A stretch of 64,000 bases of DNA from Montifringilla adamsi (lineage: Eukaryota > Chordata > Aves > Passeriformes > Passeridae): positions 2,732,861-2,796,860 of the forward strand of contig JAGGNK010008781.1 of assembly GCA_017590115.1 (NCBI GenBank). Direction: 5' to 3'. Position 1 is the first letter of the stretch; every line of letters begins with the position of its first letter. Positions 50,501 through 60,300 of this stretch are shown piece after piece. The notes under the pieces are model-generated. The model did not search any database and was not told the origin of the DNA. It saw only the letters and a program-made list of their open reading frames with translations. The translations under genes were made by a program, and so were the position numbers.

Positions 50501-53500
50501 TTAATTCAAATGTCAAGGAAAAATGCATCCACGTAAGAGAGCTTTAATCAGGGACTGAAATAATTTTTTTAAAAGTTTCCTAATGTGGGGTTTTCTTCTG
50601 CAAAGAAAATGTGGAAGTTCTCTGCGGGCTCATTTATCACACTGAGGTTTATTTCACTTCCCCTGGGGTAGAATTGTTGTCTGTGCTTTGTGCTGCAGGC
50701 TGATGTTTGGGGATCCTCCTCAGACCAAAGAACAATCTCTTCATTCTCCCTACACAGATCATGAAAGCCTCAGTGCTGGCAATCTCAAACAGTGAGATAA
50801 GAAAACTCTAGGAGAAGGACTCCATGGAACAATGCTGCTGTGACCTAGAGTAGGATGGAAGGGCCTCATAGCCATCTTTTGTTGTAACCCCATGACTGTA
50901 CAATATCCAACATAAAAATATTCTCTTTCTAGTCTGTAGCAGCTAAAGAATGAAAAAAAATTATTTCAACTGAAACTATTTTATTTCAACTGAAATTATG
51001 GAATTGATACTCTAAAGAAGTGAATTGTAATGAATTTTAGTTCCTCTCAGACAGCTTTGAAATATATGCATAAGAAACTAGGTCAATTAGCACTTTCATT
51101 AGCTCATTTACAAGCCCATATGTATAAAATATAAGATACATATAAGTTTCTACATTTCTATCTCATCTTCTCCCTGATTTAGGGTTTTCTGCAGAAACAG
51201 AGCAGTTTTTCCACTGCCAGGTCCCCTCCAGTGCCCACAATGCCTCCTAGAGCTCCTTCTGCTGAGGTTTTTCAGCACTTGAGAGCAAATTCCATTCCCT
51301 TCTCATGTGGACAGAGTTATGGTCTGAAAAAAGCTTTGTCCAACAACAGGAAGGCTGTAATTGTTCATACAGTATCCGGGAAAGATATGCATGAGCTTCC
51401 TGAGTTAATGAAATCCTAAGGGTTTGTTATAAAGTTTCAGTGACTGCCAGTCATTTTGAAATGTCACCCTGTGCAGGCTCCTGCTGGGATGTTACTGAGG
51501 GAGTTTTGCTTTCAATTACATTGCACAGCTGACACATTCTGCCTTGTTCCCTAACCTTCCTCTAACATGCCAGGAGTTGGTCACTACAGGCACCAAAAAT
51601 AATGGATGAGAGGTTTTGTCCAAACCTCTGATGTATAAAGTTCCTTCACAAGTTCCATTGGCAAGAATAAAAAATGGAGGAATCACTAAAAAAGCAAGCT
51701 GAGTGTTTATTTTCTACCAGAACAATACCAAGGTCAGAGCCCAGGAAGCTCTGACATGTGGTTGAGATATTGAGGTAGCAATGTGGGGCTTTGGTTACAC
51801 CCATGATTGTCTTCATTGACCAAATTCCTTTGGAAGGTAAATCTCATGAACTACACAGAAGGCCTCCTTTTCCTTCCTGCTAGTTATGGCAGGAGCTGAA
51901 CAACTGCATGTTGGCAAGAAGGTTCTTTTATTTTGGATTGTTCATTTCTGCCTGAGGCAGGGCACTGTTGCTGGATTAGCTGGCTGAAGGACTGGTTTTT
52001 GTAACACCTTTTTCAGAAAATCTTTGGGTCAGGTTCCAGATGCTCCCCAGTTGATGATGATCAACAGTTCCCTGTGACAGGTTCATTAATTTTTAGTTCT
52101 TTAAAAATTAACACACATAATTAATGTCTTGAGTGTTACACAGTGAACTATTCAGTGACTTTCCTGCTCACGTAGCATCCACAAAGGTTGATTTGGTTTG
52201 CAATTAAATCTCATTCATTAACTTGGTTTAGAAGACACGAGAAGTCCCTCATGGAAGCTACACATCATTCGGCTAATGTGCTGTTTGTCATCACATATCT
52301 CTGGTGCAAGGCATTGCTCAAAATGCAATGATAGGAAAAAGATTTCCTGCTTAGGAGCACTGTCCTTTACAAGGATGACTGCTTGGAAGATTGGTTTTCC
52401 TCCTTGGAATGGGTGTCTTGATGGAAATTCAAATTCTCCTGATCCTTACCCTTTTAGTAAGTTAGTTTAGTAAGCTGGTGCATCTCTGGTGTAAGTGACC
52501 ACATGGCTGTGGGAAGCAGCAGTGAAACTGCCAATTCATGGGGCAGAGATCAGCAGCTGTCAAATGGTGTAAATTCTCACTACTATTCTATAGCAAGATT
52601 TATATCAGAAGCCTCCTGTTCATATTTCAGCTGTAATTAGAGACTTGGTTTAGGCTTGGCCCACACAAACAAAGGCTATAAAGAGAGAACAATTGATACT
52701 CAAAACTAAGAAAACCACCCATATCTTTCTTGCTCTCCTGAGCCACCTAACTCCCTGTTATTCTTAGCAACATATTCCTCCCACTGACAGCTTCCCAGGT
52801 AATAGTATAGTGGCATAACTTTGATGTATTTAAGTAAAAGAAGTTAGTTAATTTGATGTTTCTTTTTTGGCCTATGCTTCTGAGGAGTTCTGAAGATTTC
52901 ACTGTGCCAATAAGCACAACATTCACTTCCCAAAATTTAATTACACCATGTAAGTGCAAACATTCCTCAATGCTTTCTGAAGAGTAAGTAGTAGTGCTCT
53001 GAAAAAAATGTGTAAATTCGCATTCTTTACTCAAAAAGGCTGTGCATTCAGGACTGTATCTGCCTGAGTGACAAATGGAAAGTTTCTATATTTTTTTAGT
53101 CTTATTAGTCCTCCAGGAACCAAGGGAAATAAGGAAAGCTTGGAAACACAGCCTCTCAGCAAAATTATTTCTCCCATGCACTGGTCAATAGAATTGCTTA
53201 CTCAGCTATACTGGTTAATATTAGCTAAAATCACTATAGCACAACAGATGTGTGATTCAAATAAGGTGAAAGGGTTTTGTTTACACAGATAAAATTTTGC
53301 TGGTGGCAATATCCAAAGAGTAAAGAATTCATCTTAATTCCCAGATCCCAGCTAGGGGCACATATATCTGGAAGCTACAAACAAAAAAATTCATATGTTT
53401 ACAAAGTGAGCAGATGTAACACTGAGATATCTCTAGACAGAGATAAGACAGCTCTGAACAAGTCAGCTCTGAGCAAAAAGCTGCTACAGAGGAGGCTTCT

Positions 53501-54976
53501 TTCTATTCCACCAAGAGCAGATGGGAAACAACCTCTACCCTGAGGGCTAGAAGAAACCTCTGATCCTGGAAGGAGTTAGGAAAACTCTCAAATAAAACCT
53601 GACTGACCTGCAGGCTAAAAGCTGGCCCATAAAAATATCTCTGGAACCACTGTACACAGAAAAAAAGGGCATTTCATGTCTGTGCAAGCAAGAAGATGGA
53701 AGAACATGTCCCAGTGTGGTGTATGGAGTGAGTCACTGCCTTCAGAGGATACAAATCATATACTGGTGAATGGGAAGCAAATGATTGCGTGATCTCAGGA
53801 GCTCTGATGAAACCACTCAGAGTCTCCCAAACTTAGCTTGCAGTAGGATGTGCAGGAGAGAGTGGAATCAATTAAAAGCTTGCTCTGCACTGCTTTGTTG
53901 GCATCAAGATGGCAAAGCAGAGCAGCAGGGACTGAACCCAAAATGAAAGGAGGAAAATTAATTTTTCTTTAGGTGTCTCTATCTTCAGAATATCTGGAGA
54001 TGGTAGCAAGCAGAAGGCTGAGCTGCTGGCTTTTACACCTGGCATATCTTCTTAAATAGTTTCCTCTTTTGCTCCTTGAAGAGGCAACCAACTGTAGAAC
54101 AAATTTTGAATAGCAATGATAGAAGGATCTATGAGTATCTGCCACTCCTGGAACTGACCCTTCAGCTAAGCAAATTCCTATTCAAATTATTTATTTAAAT
54201 GAAGGTGAACAGGGCTTAGAGATCAGTCAAGTATACCAGTCAAGAACAATGCAGCACTTTGAGTCCTGCCAGCATGTCTGAGACAGAAGGCATATGGGTG
54301 TTATTATCAGAGCTTGGATATTGGTATCATTGTGTGGTGTAGTAGGTCTTTCAGTTTAATATAATGATTTTTGTCTGCACTGCCAGCTTTTCATTGTCAC
54401 ATTTAAAGGCTCTCTTTGCTTCATGCTCCATGACTGCCTATTGATCCATAAGCTGATGTGAGCTGTGCACCAGGAATGTCAGGGGTTTGATAGAGTAAGA
54501 AACTGGAAGTTGGTTAAGGCTCCCATGATTCTTGCCACTCTCTACTGACCAGAGAATGGAAGATGCTGATGTCCAGAATGCTAAAGTGTGCTCAGGAGTT
54601 CAGAGCTGGTCTGGAATAACATGATTTTAAAGCTATCAGAACCTGGGCACTCTGTGACCAGAGGATATGTTTTCTTCAGTCAACTAAAAATTGCTGCTTT
54701 GCTGTGGTGGGTACGTGCCCGCGGGAGTGCGTCGGTGTTGAAACAACTCGTGAGGTGTCGATTCGATTTCGCTGGGGTGGGTGATGGCAACACACAAAAA
54801 CAATCCTCCTCCAGACCTGCTGATCCATCCTCATTATCCCTATTGTGCTGTGTCAAGTGCAGAGCCCAATGGTGAGGATCCCTGCTGAAAATTCTCTCAG
54901 TGGTCGGATGAAGCAGCAAATGCTGTTTTCTTTGATTTATGTTGGGAATTGTTGCAGAGCCACCCGGTGAAATTTT
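44501..54976. other. Intergenic region between IFT81 and P2RX4, left part
   Basis: About 10.5 kb with no recognised gene. It contains the exon-like segment at 47515-47696 and two CpG-dense patches (about 46850-46985 and 54710-54785). P2RX7 would be expected here by comparison with mammals, but I find none of its ectodomain or membrane exons. Confidence 0.55.
47515..47696 (+). other. Exon-like segment of unknown gene (182 nt)
   Basis: Preceded by the good acceptor CTTGTGTCTTTCAG and followed by AAG/GTATGT. Open in one frame throughout (SEPGGRTLRALHVSSPTSCV and onward to SKRGTAK). I recognise no protein family. It could be an exon of a long non-coding RNA divergent from the IFT81 promoter, a P2RX7-unrelated exon, or chance. 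Confidence 0.25.
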
Positions 54977-55345
54977 GTGCTGGTGGCAAGCTGCTGCACC
55001 AGGCAGTCCAAAGAGAACCATGAAAATGAAGAATCTGAGCTGATGTTTACTGGTGAGTCCAATGAGAACCATGAAAATGAAGAATCTGAGCCGATGTGTA
55101 CTGGTGAGTCCCATGAGAACCATCATGATGAAGAATATGAGCTGGGGCTAACCCTTAGACAAGGAGCCGCTTCCCCAGACTGCCAAAAGTGGTGCTGCTG
55201 TGGCAAATGCCAACCAGCTCGGAAGCACCATGAGCAGCTCTTGCTGAAGGAAAAAAGGGCAGCACATCACAACCTAAATTGGTCTCAGCACCGGGTGCTG
55301 TCTGATTGCACCCTGAAGAAAGCCAGAAGTCACCTCAATGCATGA
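54977..55345 (+). pseudogene. P2RX7-like C-terminal (ballast domain) relic or orphan exon
   Basis: This plus-strand reading frame, open for 122 codons after a stop at 54968, has two parts. First are about 2.6 copies of a 17-residue acidic repeat (ENHENEESE, then LMFTGESN and variants). Then comes a stretch containing SPDCQKWCCCGKCQPARKHH, followed by EQLLLKEKRAAHHNLNWSQH and RVLSDCTLKKARSHLNA, ending in TGA. WCxCGxC plus the spacing to a later VLSxxxLK segment resembles the cytoplasmic C-terminal domain of P2RX7, where the motif is WCQCGSC followed by a CCR motif. The CC pair is replaced by LL here, so the zinc-type site would be damaged. The first in-frame start is GTG, so a stand-alone protein is unlikely. 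Position and strand (about 1.7 kb upstream of P2RX4, same orientation) are as expected for P2RX7. No other P2RX7 exon is recognised. The assignment is a motif match by eye. Confidence 0.5.
55013..55146 (+). repeat. 51-bp tandem repeat, in-frame acidic 17-residue units
   Basis: The word GAGAACCAT recurs at 55013, 55064 and 55115, giving an exact 51-bp period (17 codons). Two units are nearly identical and the third is diverged and truncated. Each complete unit carries TACTGGTGAGTCC, which contains a perfect GTGAGT donor-like hexamer. Confidence 0.9.
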
Positions 55346-56589
55346 CCCTGAAGGAAGGAAGCCCAAAAGATGTATCACTTAAAAAATGTGTTGAGCACTT
55401 TTCTGCCCCAGCCTTGTCAGCTTTCTGCAGCCCTGGATTGTGAGGCTCCAGGAAGAGGCCACTGAGTGAGTTTCGTAACTCACCATTGAAGGTCTCATGG
55501 TCCAAGCAGATCAAACACGCTCATTTTAGATTATTCCAGTGACACAAAGCATTTTCTGAAAAGCCCAGTGGGTTCTCTTTGTATTGTTCTTTCTAGCTTG
55601 AACCAAGGAATTACGATGAAAAGTACTTTTACCATTTTTGTGTAATATTTTCGGGCATTTCTTTCATACTTACTGGAATTAAAATGTGGGGCTTTTCCCT
55701 CCTGTTTGCCCTTAGCTTCAAGCAGGCCTTGCCTCCTCTGCCTCCTCCCCCTGAACTTGTGTGAGCAGCTTCATGCTATGATGTGTAAGGCCAGAGCACA
55801 TCCAAGGAGCAGCAAATTCAGGGTAAATTAATCTGTGCTCCAACACCTTTTCTGTTCTCTATTTTTGTTCTATTTAGACATGTTCTATTTTTGTAGAAAC
55901 AAGGTGAGAAGGATTGTAACAGGTGTGTTCTGCACTCCTTTCAACGAAGCTTTGTTCTTTCTGAGCTAACCCAGCAGTTTGCCATTTCCATTTTCCACAT
56001 ACATTTTAAGATATATTGCTGGCAGATTATGCCACTTGTATTTATATCTCCAATTGAAAAATGCATTAATTGTGTTAATATTCATATGGCAGCATCTTAT
56101 ATATCTAGAGTGGGAAAACACTACTGTAGGTATTTATGCATTTCTGTTCTAGCATATGAACCAATTCTTTTGAAACTTTCACTGAATATTCACTCATATT
56201 CCTATAATTTCCCTACTTCTTTTGGTCTTTTGTTTTGGCTGGTTTTGTAAAAAAAATAAGCATTTTACTAATATACAGCTGAACTAAAGGGTCTTGATAG
56301 TTTTGTACTGCCTGAAATTCCCACTGCCACATTGTCAGTTCACTTCATCTCTTTCTGATGATTTACCTGCTCTTATGAGGGTTATAGTGATATTTCTACA
56401 ATAAGTACTGTGTTGGGTATCTCAGAACAAGGTGGAGGGTACATGAACTTTGCTTTTATAGCAAAGATTAATTCTGCAAGAGGATAAATAAAGAATTTGG
56501 TCAGTGTGGATGGAAAGGTGTCAGTCTTCAATATGCTCTGCTCTCTTTTGCAGGCAGTTGCTTGGTCCTTGCACTGATTTAAGCTGTGC
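55346..56589. other. Intergenic region, right part
   Basis: AT-rich sequence between the P2RX7-like relic and the CR1 element before P2RX4. Nothing recognised. Confidence 0.5.
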
Positions 56590-56836
56590 CAGGGTAGGTT
56601 TAGGTTGGGCATTAGGAAGAATTAGGAAGAATTTATTCCCAGAAAGAGTGATTAAATATTGCAACGGGCCGCCCAGGGAGGTGTTGGAGTCACCGAGCCT
56701 GGAAGTGTTTAAGTAAAGACTGGCGTGGCACTCGGCGCTCTGGTCTATTGGACAACGTGGTCTTCGGTCATAGTTTCGCCTCGATGATCTCAGAAGTGTT
56801 TTCCAACCTAATAGGTTCTGCGATTCTGTGAAAACA
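56590..56836 (+). mobile_element. CR1-type LINE 3' fragment just upstream of P2RX4
   Basis: Runs from GGTTGGGCATTAGGAAGAAT through GGAGGTGTTGGAGTCACCG and ATGATCTCAGAAGTGTTTTCC to the CR1 terminal word GATTCTGTGA at 56822-56831. Its 3' end abuts the P2RX4 CpG island, about 180 bp before the start codon. Confidence 0.9.
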
Positions 56837-57330
56837 GCCGTGAAAAGTCCGTGGCTGCCGCTGCCGCTGCCTCCGCTGGCCTCGGGCAATTTGCTGCGGG
56901 CCCCGGAGCTGCGGGAGCGCCCGGCGGGCGGCTCGGGGCGCTGTGGGGCTGCGGCAGCCGCGGCCCGGCCCGGGACGGCTCCATCCCGGCCGCCTTCCCA
57001 CCCCGGCCGCCGCCATGGCGCTGTGCGGGGCTTTCCACAGCTTCCTCTTCGAGTACGACACCCCGCGCATCGTGCTGATCCGGAGCCGCAAAGTGGGGCT
57101 CGTCAACCGCGCGGTGCAGCTCGGCATCCTCGCCTATGTGATCGGGTGAGCGGGCGGAGGGGTATCCGGGCCGGCCGCCCTGAGGGGCAGCGGGCGGCTC
57201 CGCGCTGGGGGCCCCGGGGCGGAGGGCGGGAGCCGCCCCTCCCTCAGGGGCCCTCAGGGCCGCGGGACCCGTTCTGTGAGGGCGGCGCGGGCTGAGGCGA
57301 GCCCGGAGCTCACCGAACGGCGATACGGAC
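56825..57330. promoter_or_regulatory. P2RX4: CpG island: P2RX4 promoter and first exon
   Basis: GC- and CpG-rich stretch spanning the 5' UTR, exon 1 and the start of intron 1, with GCCGCCATGG at the start codon. No TATA box is apparent. Its left edge is formed by the 3' end of a CR1 element. Confidence 0.75.
57015..57145 (+). CDS. P2RX4: P2RX4 exon 1: cytoplasmic N-terminus and TM1
   Basis: Encodes [20 protein letters not shown] onward to [24 protein letters not shown] is the P2X4 signature, including the YDTPR protein-kinase-C-type site. One residue shorter at the N-terminus than human. Donor GTGAGC within the CpG island. Confidence 0.99.
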
Positions 57331-60300
57331 TTGGTGGCCCTGCTGAACTGGGATTGTGGGCAGAATCACAGAATGTTCTGAGTTGGAAAGGACCCCACAA
57401 GGATCAGGTCCAACTTTTAAGTGAATGGCCCAAGGGCCCCTCAGGCATGGGACGTCTCAGGAGGTGATTGTCGTTCCCTCAAGCAGGGCTGGGCATAAAA
57501 GCAAATTAGACCCTGCAAATCAGTCTGAAAGTAAAAAATATCACCCCAAAAATCAGGCGGAAGACTGCCAATCTTGTGACCCTTTTGTAAGGAAAAGCTG
57601 TGAAACTGTCTGGAATGGCCTTTTCAGGTAATATGGAAACAGGAAATTCCAACCTGAACTTGTTTATGGTGTTTATTTATGGTTTCTTGCAATCCTTCTC
57701 TTTCAGGTGGGTTTTTCTGTGGGAAAAGGGCTACCAGGAAACAGACTCTGTGGTCAGTTCTGTAACCACGAAGGTGAAGGGTGTAACACTGACAAACACA
57801 TCCACCTTGGGAGCCAGGGTCTGGGATGTAGCTGACTATGTCATCCCTCCTCAGGTATTAATCACTTTCACAAGCAGAAAAAAGGTTTTCTTACAAGCAG
57901 TAAGAAACTTACTACTTTGCAAAAGTCCATTGAGAGCTGGAGCAGCTTGGCTTTATTGCAGATCATGCTAAGCACCTGTCCTGGGGATACTTGTTCCAAG
58001 GAAAGTGTGTCTGTGTGTGTGCTTGTGTAGAATCATAGAACAGTTTGGATTTGGAAGCATCCAAGATAACCTTGTTCCACCCTTCTGCTGAGGGCAGGGT
58101 CACTATCTCATGTTACTCCAAGCCCTGCTCATCCTGGCCTTGAACACTTCCAGGGATCCAGGGGCAGCCACAGCTTCTCTGGCAACCTGTGCCAGAGTGC
58201 AGAATTCTAATATCTAATCCAAATCGCTTCTCTTTTAGTTTAAAACTAAATCAATCGCTTCTGTTTAGTTTAAAAGTTCCCCTTTACCCTATGACTATCT
58301 GCCTGTGTAAAAAGTCCCCCTCCCTCTGTTTTATAAGCCCCCTTTGGGTACTCAAATGGGCTCTAAGTTCTCCTTGAGCTTTCCTTCTCTGAGGGTGCGC
58401 TGATCCCACTGTCCATGGTGCCCACAAAGACTTGCAACAGCACCGGTCCTGCCAGAGGAGGACTTTGCAGGCTGCAACAATAATGACCTGTCATCTTTCT
58501 TAGTGCTTTCTAAAGCAAACAACCCCAAGTTAAGTTGTTGGCAGAAGCCACAGGAACAGCCTGGTAGTCACCTGATGCAGAACTGAACAGGAAGCATTTC
58601 TGTAGTTACTGATTGACTGTATCTGTGGGAATCTGTGCTGTATGGGCCATATGTGGTGGCCTTCAGGCTGGGCAGGCACAGCCAAGCTGCTGGTCATGGG
58701 TGCCTCTGTCTGCATGACATGTGGTGCAGAAAAAAAGACAAATTTAGCCAGATTTTGGCTGAGTGGTCATATTTGCTTATCAGTGGAGCGGAAGCAGATG
58801 ACAGATCTGGAGTCATACAGATCTGAAAGTAGTGAAAGTAAAGTAATGACAATAGTGCTCCCTGAAGAAACAGGACCAGGCAAATTCCTAACTGATAGAT
58901 TGCAAAAAGAAAGAGTGGGAGTTGCACTCGGACTTGCAGCTGGAGCTCTATTTCTGTGTCTGCCTTACAACTCCCCTGAGGAGCTGTGTGAGCTCTGTTT
59001 TCATAATGTGAATGAGGAACTTTGGGCTGAGTGGGAGGACAGAAGGAGCTGCCAGTCCCACAGTTCTTCCTGTGGCTAAACACAGCAGCACCAGGCAATA
59101 CACGTAGGAATCTGCTCCTTTAGCACTGCACCAGCAGTGTCCAGGGCAAATCCCCTCTGCTGGGCCACCTGGGCTCTGTCAACAAAGATGTTTGGTGCAG
59201 TGCCTTGGATGCCCTTTGCAGATTGTCACCCTTAAGTTTCCTTCTTGTTTTGCATGCTCAGGGTGAGAACACTGTGTTTGTCATGACCAATGTGATCCTC
59301 ACACTGAACCAGAGCCAAGGCCGCTGCCCGGAGGTAGGTGCAGAATCTGCTTTAATCCTGCCTTGTGTGGGTGGGAGGGGGAGAGGGTTCTCAGAGTTTT
59401 ATGTAACTATTGTTCCTCTCCAGCTCCCAGATGATCAAACAAAGTGCGAGGTGAAGAACAACTGTGTTCCAGGATATGTCAGCACCCACAGCAGTGGTAA
59501 GAAACCTGCTACAAAAGCTCCTTTCAGTCTGGGTTGTGGTGCCTCTGTGCTGTGTCTTCCCTGCTGTGAAGGAAGCACCATTTCACTTCAGTCTCCTTTT
59601 TCTCCTTCTCTCAAGAGAACTGAAGTGGAAGCTCAGATTTTTTTCTTCTGGTGGACTTAGACCAGATGAACTTAGACTGTGTTGGGTGGATGCTGGGTAG
59701 ATGTCTTGGTGAGTTAGCAAACAGTGTGAAGCTTTTTCATGACTTTCAGTATCTGAAGCAGTATCACATGGATGAAGATTTGACTCAGGAAAAGGACCTG
59801 ATTCTTCTTTCTCTGAAATTACACTTGCAATGGAAGATTATGTGGGTTTTGGTAGTGGCACTTGACCTCTGGGAAAATTGCTTTCACCATATGGAGTGTC
59901 ACAGGTCAAACACTGCCTGGTTTTGCTCAGTAGTACCTCCATGCATGTGTTTCCAGGCATCCAGACTGGGGAGTGTGTTCCATACAACAGCAGCATTAAG
60001 ACCTGTGAAGTCTTTGCATGGTGCCCCGTGGAGGATGACTATCACATACCCAAGTGAGTGCTCTGTCTTCCTACTCCACAGTGCCCCTCCTGAGAGCAGG
60101 CTCCTGGTACACAGCTGATGCTTCTCCCGCTGACATGCTCTTGGGAAAAGCTGAAGAGATGAGCACCAAGAACTCTGCAGAGTCCTGTTTGTGCTTCCCT
60201 TTTGTTTTGTAGGCCAGCGTTCCTGCAAGAAGCTGAGAACTTCACCCTTCTGGTGAAAAACAACATTTGGTACCGCAAGTTCAACTTCAGCAAGTAAATA

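Noticed and set aside
51231..51419. Plus-strand 62-codon ORF preceded by an acceptor-like CTGATTTAG
   Set aside because: Peptide looks plausible but matches no family I know and has no downstream donor before the stop. Not strong enough to call.
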